From: Aeromonas lacus | GTDB taxonomy: Bacteria > Pseudomonadota > Gammaproteobacteria > Enterobacterales > Aeromonadaceae | Assembly: GCF_000764665.1 (NCBI RefSeq) | Contig: NZ_JRGM01000154.1 | Location: forward strand, 50,582 to 114,581 | Reading direction: 5' to 3' | Length of the DNA stretch: 64,000 nt | Position numbers and translations under genes: made by a program | Shown: piece by piece, positions 17,913 through 26,037 of the stretch | Position numbering within the stretch: the stretch's first letter is position 1 | Layout of the letters: each line of letters begins with the position of its first letter | Notes under the pieces: generated by a model | Told to the model about the DNA's origin: nothing | The model's database searches: none | What the model saw: the letters and a program-made list of their open reading frames with translations, nothing else

Positions 17913-18920
17913 ATGTCGTATCCAGATTTTCGACTCTCTCTGGTCGTTCCCGTTTACAACGAGGAAGAGAGCATCGATGCCTTCATCAACGCGATAGACA
18001 ACGAACTGGCCCCGCTGAAAGACCAGCTTGAAATTGTATTCGTCAACGATGGCAGCCGTGATCGCACCCGTGAAGTGGTCGAGCAGGCCATCGCCCGCGA
18101 TCCCCGCGTAACCCTGGTCAACCTGGCCCGCAACTTTGGTAAAGAGGCTGCCCTCACCGCCGGTCTGCATCAGGCCAAAGGGGACGCCGTCGTACCGATG
18201 GACGTGGATCTGCAGGATCCTCCCGCCCTGATCCTGGAGTTCGTCAAACTGTGGCAAACCGGTGACTACGACACCGTCTACGGCATCCGCGTCGATCGCA
18301 GCGCCGATACCCCGATGAAACGTCTGACTGCCGGCGGCTTCTACCGCTTCTTCAACGCCCTATCCACCAGCACCAAGCTGCCGGAGAACGCCGGTGACTT
18401 CCGTCTGATCGACCGCAAGGTGGTTGAGGCTATCAAGCAACTGCCCGAGCGCAACCGCTTCATGAAGGGGCTGTTTGCCTGGGCCGGTTTCCGTGCCGTT
18501 GGCGTTCCCTACGAGCGTCCCGCCCGTCATGCCGGCGAGACCAAGTTCAACTACTGGAAACTGTGGAACTTCGCCCTCGACGGTCTGCTCAGCTTCTCCA
18601 GCTGGCCGCTGCGGGTGTGGAGCTACGTGGGCGTGAGCGTCTCTCTGGTCGCCTTCCTCTACATCCTGAAAATCATCACCCAGGTACTCTTCTTCGGTAT
18701 CGACGTACCGGGTTATGCCTCTCTGATGTCGGTGGTGCTGTTCCTCGGCGGTATCCAGCTGCTGTCACTCGGTATCATCGGCGAGTATATCGGCCGCATG
18801 TTCGTGGAGGTGAAACAGCGCCCTGTCTACCTCATCGAGGGTGTCTACGGCCAGTACGCCAAGGAGGCGGGCAACAAGCAGGATGACGAGCAACAAGAGC
18901 AGCAGGAGCAAGCGTCCTGA
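17913..18920 (+). CDS. GtrB-like polyprenyl-phosphate glycosyltransferase (GT2)
   Basis: A 335-residue protein. Residues 1-230 are a GT2 catalytic domain: SLVVPVYNEEESIDAFI, the nucleotide site FVNDGSRDRT, the DxD-type motif MDVDLQDPP, and ENAGDFRLIDRKV. Two transmembrane segments follow (about 235-260 and 272-297), as in dolichol-phosphate-mannose synthase relatives such as GtrB. Such enzymes move a sugar from a nucleotide donor to undecaprenyl phosphate on the inner leaflet. The C-terminal tail is rich in Gln and Glu (QDDEQQEQQEQ). An AAGGA site precedes the start. The stop overlaps the next start by one base, so the genes are translationally coupled. Confidence 0.9.
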   Translation: MSYPDFRLSLVVPVYNEEESIDAFINAIDNELAPLKDQLEIVFVNDGSRDRTREVVEQAIARDPRVTLVNLARNFGKEAALTAGLHQAKGDAVVPMDVDLQDPPALILEFVKLWQTGDYDTVYGIRVDRSADTPMKRLTAGGFYRFFNALSTSTKLPENAGDFRLIDRKVVEAIKQLPERNRFMKGLFAWAGFRAVGVPYERPARHAGETKFNYWKLWNFALDGLLSFSSWPLRVWSYVGVSVSLVAFLYILKIITQVLFFGIDVPGYASLMSVVLFLGGIQLLSLGIIGEYIGRMFVEVKQRPVYLIEGVYGQYAKEAGNKQDDEQQEQQEQAS

Positions 18921-19291
18921 TGATCTCCCGCGAGGAATTCTGGCGGCTGGTTCGTTTCGGTTTTGTCGGCGGGGGGGCTACCCTCGTCGATCTGGGCACC
19001 TCCATCGCCCTGTTTCACACCTGGCCAACCATCTCCGAACATCTGGTGACGACTCTGGCTTTCGCCGTCGCCTTCTGGTTTTCGTTCTTCGGTCACCGTT
19101 ACATCACCTTCCAGAAGCAGGGAGCCGCCAGCAAGTTTCTGCTGGTCGCCCTCTTCTCACTGGCGGTGCGTAACCTGATCCTGAGCGGTCTGCTGTTTGC
19201 GGGTCTCTCCGGTCTCGTCCCGGTGGTCATTGCCACCCTGACCGTTACTGTACTCACCTACATCCTCTCTCGCGTCTGGGTTTTTGCCTGA
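18920..19291 (+). CDS. GtrA-family membrane protein, probable lipid-linked sugar flippase
   Basis: A 123-residue protein with four hydrophobic segments. The GtrA pattern is clear: FWRLVRFGFVGGGATLVDLG at the start, then LAFAVAFWFSFFGHRYITF, and TYILSRVWVF at the end. GtrA proteins are thought to flip undecaprenyl-phosphate-linked sugars across the inner membrane for modification of surface glycans. Its TGATG overlaps with both neighbouring genes show a single operon. Confidence 0.9.
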   Translation: MISREEFWRLVRFGFVGGGATLVDLGTSIALFHTWPTISEHLVTTLAFAVAFWFSFFGHRYITFQKQGAASKFLLVALFSLAVRNLILSGLLFAGLSGLVPVVIATLTVTVLTYILSRVWVFA

Positions 19292-20457
19292 TGAATGACA
19301 TGACCAATACCGCTTCCCTGCCCGGGGACAGCCTCCCCTATCGCCCGTCACTGCGCATCAGCGGCCGTGACTGGCTGATGATCATCGCCGCCTTCGTGCT
19401 GAGCCGCGTTGCCCTTTATGGCATGGGTTACTTCGGTGTCCAGCTCTATGGCACTCCCGGTATCGGGCCACTGCAGGCCTATTGCCAGTTCGACTGCGTC
19501 TGGTTCCAGCGCATCATCGAAAACGGCTACGACCTCTACCCGCGCTGGCTGAGCAAGGGCAATGCGGCCAACTGGGCCTTCATGCCGCTCTATCCGATGG
19601 TCTCCGGCGCCATCTCCAACCTGCTCAATGTCGAGAGCCTGATCGGCCTCATCATTGTCGCCAACGCCTCCTTCTTCGCCAGCCTGCCGCTGATGCTGCT
19701 GGTGCTGCGCCAGCTCAAGCTGGGTGACGATACCGCCCGTTTCGGCGTCTGGCTGCTGGCCTTCTCCCCCTTCTCCGCCTACTTCGTCTCCGGTTATACC
19801 GAGTCGACCTTTATGGCGCTGATGCTGGGGATGTTCCTGTTTGCCTACCGGCAGCAGTGGCTGATGGTGGCGCTGCTCGGGGTATTCATCTCCGCCACCC
19901 GCAACCTGGGTGTGATGATGGTGTTCCCGGTGCTGATCTTGGCGCTGCAGGCTTACGGCTGGCGCGAGTTCTTCCGCTTCACCGAGCGCGCCTTCAAGGT
20001 GGTTTTCACCCTCTGGATGATCCCCTTTGGCCTCTTCGCCTACATGCTTTACCTCTATCACCTCACCGGTGATGCGATGGCCTTCAAGCACATTCAGGTG
20101 GCGTGGGGCCGTTATATGGACAGCCCGCTGGACTGGTGGCTGAGCGGTTTCGAGCTGGGTGGTCGCAAGGCCTACCTCTCCATCATGGTGATCTTCGGCT
20201 GGGGTCTGAACCTCTACCTGTTCAGCCAGAAGCGCTGGGCCGAAGCGACCCTGATGTTCATCTGCTGCACCATTCCGCTGATGACCGGCCTCAACGCCAT
20301 GCCGCGTTACATGTTCGGTCTCTACCCGACCATGCTGGCGCTGATCCTGCTGACCCATCGCTGGCCTGCCATGCGCCCGGCGGTGCTCTGCATCAGCGGC
20401 ATGGTCGCCTCCTTCATTGCGGTGGCCTTCGTCAACTTCAAGTTCTTCACCGTCTGA
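19291..20457 (+). CDS. PIG-V/Gpi18-like membrane glycosyltransferase (GT-C fold)
   Basis: A 388-residue polytopic membrane protein with about nine hydrophobic segments. Residues 64-85 (QFDCVWFQRIIENGYDLYP) match the first-loop acidic motif of GT-C enzymes that use lipid-linked sugars, and the next part (WAFMPLYPM, LLAFSPFSAYFVSGYTEST, NAMPRYMFGLYP) matches the PIG-V mannosyltransferase group. It is therefore the likely last enzyme, moving the flipped sugar onto an acceptor in the periplasm. The acceptor is unknown: lipid A core, O antigen, teichoic-like polymer or protein are all possible. Overlaps the GtrA gene by TGATG. Confidence 0.82.
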   Translation: MNDMTNTASLPGDSLPYRPSLRISGRDWLMIIAAFVLSRVALYGMGYFGVQLYGTPGIGPLQAYCQFDCVWFQRIIENGYDLYPRWLSKGNAANWAFMPLYPMVSGAISNLLNVESLIGLIIVANASFFASLPLMLLVLRQLKLGDDTARFGVWLLAFSPFSAYFVSGYTESTFMALMLGMFLFAYRQQWLMVALLGVFISATRNLGVMMVFPVLILALQAYGWREFFRFTERAFKVVFTLWMIPFGLFAYMLYLYHLTGDAMAFKHIQVAWGRYMDSPLDWWLSGFELGGRKAYLSIMVIFGWGLNLYLFSQKRWAEATLMFICCTIPLMTGLNAMPRYMFGLYPTMLALILLTHRWPAMRPAVLCISGMVASFIAVAFVNFKFFTV

Positions 20458-20481
20458 TATGACGGCGATAGCTGAAACCTC

Positions 20482-20510
20482 AAATGCCGGTCAACTGACC
20501 GGCATTTTTT
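20482..20510 (+). terminator. Terminator after the glycosylation operon
   Basis: An 11-bp stem (20482-20492 with 20497-20507, loop AACT) is followed by a T run. Confidence 0.88.
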
Positions 20511-20686
20511 ATGGCCGCTATTTTTATCAGCAGCGCTCCCCCTGCCACTCCCCGTCACACTTTGCTCGGCTTGAAAACGTAACCATTTGAACTGATGTCA
20601 CAAATCGGCATTTTGCCGATCCAAGGCTCTCCTTGCTCCTCCTAGAATGGGCCCTTGTCCGAACTGCCCAGCTCAAGGAATGGCTT

Positions 20687-22798
20687 ATGCGTCGCGCTCC
20701 CAACTTATCCCCTCTCTGGCTCGCCCTGCTGGCCAGCCCTCTGTTGATCGGTCAGGCCATGGCCGCTCCCGAGGTTCACCTCTATGTGGATGGCCAGCCG
20801 GTAGCGACTCCGATCGCGCTGGACAAGGGGACGGTCGAGCTGACCCACACCCTCGCCAAGGGGAGCCACCAGATCCGCATCAGCGACGCGGACAACAGTT
20901 GCGGTACCAGCTTCGGCCCGAGCGAAAGCAAGCCTCTCCCCTTCGGCACCGCCCAGCCCATGGACAAGTGCAGCAAGGGGCAGAGCTTTAACCTGCGAGT
21001 GATGCTGGCGGGGGATTATCAGTTCACCTTCAACCCGGATACCCCCAGCCTCAAGGTGCTGCGGGCGACCAAGAAGAGCGAGTTCAAGCGCCAGCCGCCG
21101 GAGGAGCCCTGCATCAGCTGGGATGGCGGCCCGGTTACCGTATCCCTGAAAGGAGTCTGGCCCGACGGCACCCGGTTGCGGGATGCCTACTCCGGTCAGG
21201 AGAGTGTGGTCAAGGGCGGCAAGCTGACCCTGACGCCGAGCAAAGAGAGCGGCGGCCTGCTGCTGCTTGAGCCAATCAAGGCGGCCAAGCCAGCACCGTT
21301 CAGCTGGGATCAGGCGAGTGTCTATTTCCTGCTGACCGACCGCTTCAACAATGGCGATCCCGCCAATGACCACAGCTTCGGGCGCCAAAAGGATGGTCAG
21401 GATGAAGTGGCCACCTGGCACGGCGGCGACTTCAAGGGGCTGACCGCCAAGCTCGATTACATCAAGCAGCTTGGCATCAACGCCATCTGGATCACCCCCA
21501 TGGTGGAGCAGGTGCATGGCTTTATCGGGGGCGGCGAGCAGGGCAGCTTCCCCTTCTACGCCTATCACGGCTACTGGGCGCTCGATTTCACCAAGATAGA
21601 TCCCAACTACGGTGACGAGGAGAGTCTCAAAACCTTGGTGGACGAGGCGCACAAGCGCGGCATGCGCATCATCCTCGACGTGGTGATGAACCACGCTGGC
21701 TACGCCACCCTTGCTGACCTGCAGGATCTGGGGCTCACCGATCTCACCCGGAACACAGATAAGCTGCCGACCGTCTGGAACCAGTGGCGCCCGAGCGGTG
21801 GCCTCAACTGGCATGGCTACAACCAGTTCATCGACTACCAGTCGCCGAAGTGGGACAGGTGGTGGAGCGGTGACTGGGTGCGGGCTGGCCTGCCCGGCTA
21901 CCCGCAGCCCGGCACCGACGACGTCACCGGCTCGGTGGCGGGGCTGCCGGACTTCCTGACCGAATCCACCAAGCCGGTGGGGCTGCCGCAGCTGCTGACG
22001 GCGAAAAAAGATACCAAGGCCAAGGCCCTGCCCAACGCCACCGTGAGCGACTATCTCATCGCCTGGCACACCGACTGGGTACGCCGCTTTGGCATCGACG
22101 GTTTTCGGGCCGATACCGTCAAACACCTGGAGCCCGAGGTGTGGGCCCGCCTCAAGCAGGCTGGCACGGCGGCGCTTAAGGAGTGGAAGGCCGCCAACCC
22201 GACCAAGAAGCTCGACGACCTACCCTTCTACATGGTGGGCGAGGTGTGGGATCACGGGGTTGCCAAGGATTTCTGGTATCAGAATGGCTTCGATTCACTG
22301 ATCAACTTCGACTACCAGCGCGAGTTCGCCCTGCCCCAGGCCCAGTGTCTGGCCAGCGCCGAGCCCACCTACGCCAGCTACGCCAGCCGCATCAATCAGG
22401 ATCCCGAGTTCAACGTGCTGAGCTACATCAGCTCCCACGACACCAAACTGTTCTTCGGCGACTATCAGGACGTGCCGCTGCAGCGCCGGGTTGCCAGCAG
22501 CTTTATGTTGCTGCCGGGCGGTATCCAGATCTACTACGGCGATGAGTCAGGCCGGGGGCTCGCCAAGGATGGCGGCGTGTTCGATCAGGCGCTGCGTTCT
22601 GACATGAACTGGCAGGAGCTGGCCAGCGGCGACAAGGCCGAGCTGCTCAAGCACTGGCAGCGGCTCGGCCAGTTCCGTGCCGCCCACCCGGCGGTGGCGG
22701 CTGGCAGTCACAAAAAACTGGCCGACAGCCCCTATGCCTTCGTGCGGGAGAAGGGGGATGACAAGGTGGTTATCGTGTTCGCCGGCCGGCAAAAATAG
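20687..22798 (+). CDS. malS: Periplasmic alpha-amylase, MalS type (GH13)
   Basis: A 703-residue precursor with a signal peptide (LALLASPLLIGQAMAA). The start at 20687 follows an AAGGA site; the frame is open to 20633 but lacks a ribosome site there. An N-terminal all-beta extension with several Cys (about 25-210) precedes the GH13 barrel. The four GH13 regions are visible: DVVMNHA, GFRADTVKH with the nucleophile Asp, GEVWD with the acid Glu, and ISSHD. The overall plan matches E. coli MalS, which cuts maltodextrins in the periplasm. No other maltose gene is nearby. The symbol is used by similarity only. Confidence 0.85.
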   Translation: MRRAPNLSPLWLALLASPLLIGQAMAAPEVHLYVDGQPVATPIALDKGTVELTHTLAKGSHQIRISDADNSCGTSFGPSESKPLPFGTAQPMDKCSKGQSFNLRVMLAGDYQFTFNPDTPSLKVLRATKKSEFKRQPPEEPCISWDGGPVTVSLKGVWPDGTRLRDAYSGQESVVKGGKLTLTPSKESGGLLLLEPIKAAKPAPFSWDQASVYFLLTDRFNNGDPANDHSFGRQKDGQDEVATWHGGDFKGLTAKLDYIKQLGINAIWITPMVEQVHGFIGGGEQGSFPFYAYHGYWALDFTKIDPNYGDEESLKTLVDEAHKRGMRIILDVVMNHAGYATLADLQDLGLTDLTRNTDKLPTVWNQWRPSGGLNWHGYNQFIDYQSPKWDRWWSGDWVRAGLPGYPQPGTDDVTGSVAGLPDFLTESTKPVGLPQLLTAKKDTKAKALPNATVSDYLIAWHTDWVRRFGIDGFRADTVKHLEPEVWARLKQAGTAALKEWKAANPTKKLDDLPFYMVGEVWDHGVAKDFWYQNGFDSLINFDYQREFALPQAQCLASAEPTYASYASRINQDPEFNVLSYISSHDTKLFFGDYQDVPLQRRVASSFMLLPGGIQIYYGDESGRGLAKDGGVFDQALRSDMNWQELASGDKAELLKHWQRLGQFRAAHPAVAAGSHKKLADSPYAFVREKGDDKVVIVFAGRQK

Positions 22799-22820
22799 AG
22801 GCGAAGAGGCTGAGAAAACA

Positions 22821-22849
22821 AGAGAGGGGTGCCAGTGGCTCCCCTCTCT
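22821..22849. terminator. Bidirectional terminator between amylase and GST genes
   Basis: A GC-rich stem (22821-22833 with 22837-22849, one T-T mismatch) with a short T run lies between these convergent genes. Confidence 0.7.
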
Positions 22850-22866
22850 TTTGCACGTCTATCGGC

Positions 22867-23493
22867 TTACTGCGTCTGGCGTACAGCCGCCGGCCACTGC
22901 AGGCGCGCTTTGACCAGGGTCTCCTGCCACAACGGCCAGGCCAGCAGTGCCTGCTGATAGACCCCCGCCTGACCGGGCAACTGGATACCATAGCTGGCCA
23001 GCCGATAGGCCATCACCGCATAGAAGGCATCGACAATGCCCGCCTCGCCAAAGTAGAAGGGGCCCCGCGTCTGCGACCAGATCTCCTGCAAACGGGCCAG
23101 TTCGCCCACCGCCTCAACCGGCGGCTCGATGCGGGTGGGAGCACCGAGGAAAAAGGGGAGCAGAGTGCGGATCTGGCGAAAACCGGCGTGCAACTCGGCG
23201 CAAAGGCTGCGAGCCAGCGCCCGCTCGGCCTGAGATGCGGGATAGAGCTGGCGATCGGGGCACAGCTCGTGAACATATTCGGCGATAGCCAGCGAGTCGT
23301 GTACCCGCACGCCATCGTGTTCGAGCCAGGGCACCAACCCGGCAGGCGCCACCCGCTTGAGCCGCACCAACGACTTGGCATCTTCCAGATCGAACACCTG
23401 CTCCTGCCATGTCAGGCCGCTCATGGCCAGCACCAGTGCCGCCCGCATCGCCCAGGTGGAGCCCGTGCCCACCGTCAATACCAGAACTCCCAT
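22867..23493 (-). CDS. Glutathione S-transferase-like protein
   Basis: A 208-residue protein. The start at 23493 is set by an AGGAGG site; upstream in-frame sequence has no family match. Residues 1-80 are a thioredoxin-like GST N-domain (GSTWAMRAALVL, APAGLVPWLEHDGVRVHDSLAIAEYV), including the cis-Pro and the glutathione-contacting DSLAIAEY motif. The rest is the helical C-domain (ELARLQEIW, IVDAFYAVMAYRL). The usual Ser in the active-site loop may be one of GSTW. It probably conjugates glutathione to small electrophiles; substrate unknown. Confidence 0.85.
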   Translation of the reverse strand: MGVLVLTVGTGSTWAMRAALVLAMSGLTWQEQVFDLEDAKSLVRLKRVAPAGLVPWLEHDGVRVHDSLAIAEYVHELCPDRQLYPASQAERALARSLCAELHAGFRQIRTLLPFFLGAPTRIEPPVEAVGELARLQEIWSQTRGPFYFGEAGIVDAFYAVMAYRLASYGIQLPGQAGVYQQALLAWPLWQETLVKARLQWPAAVRQTQ

Positions 23494-23661
23494 CTTTGCC
23501 TCCTGCAGGGACTTGCGCTTTACGCCCCGTCGGCCTCTTGGCACGACATCCGGCGCCCGCTTCACATTTGCGCACAGGCAGGTTTGACCCTCCCGATGAG
23601 CGATGCTAGTTTGATTTTTCAAAACAATCAGTTAGCAACCATGTGAGCCATTAACTGAGAT

Positions 23662-24306
23662 ATGGACAGCCAATTTACCATCGTCATCGCAGATGACCAC
23701 CCCCTGTTTCGGGGCGCCCTCTATCAAGCGGTGCACATGGCCATCAACGATGCCCATCTGCTGGAAGCGGACTCCATCGACAGCCTTACCCACCTCCTCG
23801 GCGAGCATCCTGAGGTCGACCTGCTGCTGCTCGATCTCAAGATGCCGGGCGCCAACGGCTTTGAAGGACTGGCTCACCTGCGCGGCCAGTATCCCGACCT
23901 GCCGGTCGTGGTGGTATCCGCCTCGGAGGACCCCGCCATCATCCAGCAGGTGCTGCGCCTTGGCGCGCTCGGCTTCATCCCCAAATCGGCGCCGATGAAG
24001 GAGCTGGTCACCGCCCTCAATACGGTGATCGGGGGCGATAACTGGGTGCCGGAGGGGATCTCGCTCCATCCCGAATCGGAAGATGGCCCCGATTTCGCCA
24101 GCAAGCTGGCCAGCCTCACCCCCCAGCAGTACAAGGTGCTGATCATGCTGCGCGACGGCAGCCTCAACAAGCAGATTGCCTGGGAACTCAACGTCTCCGA
24201 GGCCACCATCAAGGCTCATATCACGGCTATTTTCCGCAAACTCGGGGTCAAGAACCGCACTCAGGCGGTCATCGCGTTGCAACAGATGGATATCAAGGAG
24301 GGTTGA
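23662..24306 (+). CDS. NarL/LuxR-family response regulator, orphan
   Basis: A 214-residue regulator. The receiver domain (1-120) has the acidic pocket at DD (11-12), phospho-acceptor Asp58 in LLLLDLKMPG, the conserved Ser/Thr region VVVVSASED, and Lys in PKSAPM. The helix-turn-helix domain (about 145-210) reads LTPQQYKVLIMLRDGSLNKQ, then VSEATIKAHITAIFRKLGVK, a classic LuxR C-terminal pattern. No histidine kinase gene adjoins, so its partner is elsewhere. Target genes unknown; it lies divergent from the GST gene. Confidence 0.92.
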   Translation: MDSQFTIVIADDHPLFRGALYQAVHMAINDAHLLEADSIDSLTHLLGEHPEVDLLLLDLKMPGANGFEGLAHLRGQYPDLPVVVVSASEDPAIIQQVLRLGALGFIPKSAPMKELVTALNTVIGGDNWVPEGISLHPESEDGPDFASKLASLTPQQYKVLIMLRDGSLNKQIAWELNVSEATIKAHITAIFRKLGVKNRTQAVIALQQMDIKEG

Positions 24307-24339
24307 GCCCTCCCATCCAGCCCGCAACTTATCTGCCGC

Positions 24340-24368
24340 TCGACAAATAGCACGATCGTACTTTATGC
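24340..24368 (+). promoter_or_regulatory. Probable tetR promoter with operator
   Basis: A TCGACA element at 24340 and a weak -10 near 24363 are 17 bp apart. Between them is AGCACGATCGTAC (24349-24361), whose centre ACGATCGT is a perfect palindrome. The same wording recurs at 25010-25022 in front of the next gene, which suggests an operator of the adjacent TetR protein. Confidence 0.55.
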
Positions 24369-24393
24369 TGCCACCAGCCATGAGGAGATCGTG

Positions 24394-24975
24394 ATGAGCA
24401 AGGGGCGCCTGACCCGGGAAAACATTTTGCAGACAGCCTTCGAGCAGGCGAGCCAGCAAGGGCTGGAGAGCCTGACCATCGGCTCGCTGGCCAACGCCTG
24501 CGAGATGTCAAAAAGCGGCCTGTTCGCCCACTTTCACTCTCGCGACAATCTGCAGATCGCCGTGCTGGAGTACGCTGCCGAAGTGTTTCGCGAGCGGGTG
24601 ATCCAGCCGGTGCGCCAGCAGGAACACCAGAGTCAGCACGACAAGCTGATCGCCCTGTTGCAGGCCTGGCTGGCCTGGAACCAGAGCTTTGCCGGACGCT
24701 GCATGTTTCTCGATGCCTGGACTTCGGCGCAGGAGGGTGAGGTGCAGCAGGCCGCCCGCCAGCTGGTGCGCTTCTGGCTCGACTATCTGGCTCGTCAGGT
24801 CGCACAGGGACAGCTGGAGGGGGAGTGGCGCGAGGGGATGGATCCCTGGCGTGCCGTCTACCGCCTCTATGGCCTCTATCTGGCGGATCAGGTGTTCAAC
24901 GCCCTCAATCTGTGTCAGGATCCGGCCCGCCACTTCTGGCCCGAAGTGGAAGATCTGCTCGCCAGCTGGTGCTGA
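24394..24975 (+). CDS. TetR-family transcriptional regulator
   Basis: A 193-residue protein starting at 24394 with a GAGGAG site six bases upstream. The helix-turn-helix lies at about 8-52: TRENILQTAFEQASQQGLES, LTIGSLANACEMSKSGLFAHF. The rest is a helical ligand-binding domain of the sort found in the YcdC-like group. The gene is followed, 65 bases later, by an alpha/beta hydrolase gene on the same strand. Near-identical operator-like words lie in front of both, so the protein probably represses itself and the hydrolase. Ligand unknown. Confidence 0.9.
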   Translation: MSKGRLTRENILQTAFEQASQQGLESLTIGSLANACEMSKSGLFAHFHSRDNLQIAVLEYAAEVFRERVIQPVRQQEHQSQHDKLIALLQAWLAWNQSFAGRCMFLDAWTSAQEGEVQQAARQLVRFWLDYLARQVAQGQLEGEWREGMDPWRAVYRLYGLYLADQVFNALNLCQDPARHFWPEVEDLLASWC

Positions 24976-24999
24976 TCTCCTGGCAATCCTTTTTTAAAA

Positions 25000-25030
25000 C
25001 CGACAAAAAAGCACGACCGTTCGCACATAA
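25000..25030 (+). promoter_or_regulatory. Probable hydrolase promoter with operator
   Basis: CCGACA at 25000 is a possible -35. AGCACGACCGTTC at 25010-25022 repeats the 13-base word found in front of tetR with two differences, and the preceding bases CGACAAA are also shared. An AT-rich -10-like stretch follows near 25024. Confidence 0.5.
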
Positions 25031-25040
25031 AAACCACCGG

Positions 25041-25925
25041 ATGACCATGAGCAGCAAGATCTACTTCAACACCCGCCGCTTCAGCCCGAGCAAATGGCTG
25101 CTGGGGATCGGCACCCGATTGCACCATACCCTGGCCCCCGGCCATGCCAAGCGCACCGCCAGCAAGTTGCTGCTGACCCCCCAGCGCAACCAGCGGGACA
25201 ACGCAGCGCCAGCCGGTCTGGTCAAGCAGGCCGTCCATACCAGCGAAGGGACGCTGATGAGCTACCGGCTCGGTCAGGGGCCGCTCTGGCTGCTGATGCA
25301 CGGCTGGTCAGGCAGTGCCAGCCAGTTCTATCCGCTGATGAGCCATATCGCTGCGCAGGGTTTTACGGCCATTGCCTACGATCACCCGGCCCACGGCCAC
25401 AGCGCCGGCCATACCGGCCACCTGCCCCGCTTCGTGCGCGCCTTCGACGAGCTGGCTGCCCGGCTGGCTACGGAAGTGGGCCCTGTCCATGGGGTTATCG
25501 CCCACAGCATGGGGGGCGCCGTCACCCTCTCCAGCCGCCAGCAGGATCTTGACGGGCTGCCGCTGCTGCTCATCTCGCCGGTGCTCGACTATGTGCCCCA
25601 GCTCTACGGCATGGTGGCACGCTCCGGCTACTCCATCCGGCTGTTCGATGCGGTGGTCAAGGAGATTGAACAGGAGTATCAGCACCCCTTGAGCACGGTC
25701 GATCCACTGGGTCGCCTTGCCAGTCGCAGCGGCGAGGCCATCATAGTGCACGACGAAGAGGACAGATTCGCCCCCCATAGCGACTCCCTGCGGGCCAGCC
25801 AGGATGGTCATACCCGGCTGGTGAGCACCCGGGGTCTGGGCCACGGCCGCATTCTCGCCAGTGCGCCGGTATTCGCTGCCTTCGATCAGCTGGCACGACC
25901 GGAAAATCCCCACCGTGCCCTTTGA
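25041..25925 (+). CDS. Alpha/beta-fold hydrolase
   Basis: About 294 residues from the ATG at 25041 (a second ATG at 25047 is equally possible; no strong ribosome site is seen). The hydrolase fold is clear: LWLLMHGWSGSASQFYPL with the oxyanion HG motif, IAYDHPAHGHS, the nucleophile elbow IAHSMGGA, an acid in IVHDEEDRFAPH, and the catalytic His in RGLGHGRI. A basic N-terminal tail of about 60 residues precedes the domain. Substrate unknown. Probably controlled by the upstream TetR protein. Confidence 0.87.
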   Translation: MTMSSKIYFNTRRFSPSKWLLGIGTRLHHTLAPGHAKRTASKLLLTPQRNQRDNAAPAGLVKQAVHTSEGTLMSYRLGQGPLWLLMHGWSGSASQFYPLMSHIAAQGFTAIAYDHPAHGHSAGHTGHLPRFVRAFDELAARLATEVGPVHGVIAHSMGGAVTLSSRQQDLDGLPLLLISPVLDYVPQLYGMVARSGYSIRLFDAVVKEIEQEYQHPLSTVDPLGRLASRSGEAIIVHDEEDRFAPHSDSLRASQDGHTRLVSTRGLGHGRILASAPVFAAFDQLARPENPHRAL

Positions 25926-25939
25926 CAGGGGACCATGAA

Positions 25940-25963
25940 AAAAACGGGCAAGCGCCCGTTTTT
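25940..25963 (+). terminator. Intrinsic terminator after the hydrolase gene
   Basis: A 10-bp stem (25940-25949 with 25954-25963, loop AAGC) ends in five T residues. Confidence 0.85.
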
Positions 25964-26037
25964 ATATTTGATACAGCGCCTTATAGTTAATTTGTCAGTG
26001 GGAACATCCTTGTCAGAACACTATAAGGCGCCAGCAT

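Noticed and set aside
20535..20562. Two GGGGAG words on the minus strand upstream of the amylase gene, as MalT boxes
   Set aside because: The match to the MalT box is short and the rest of the consensus is not met; such words are common in GC-rich DNA.
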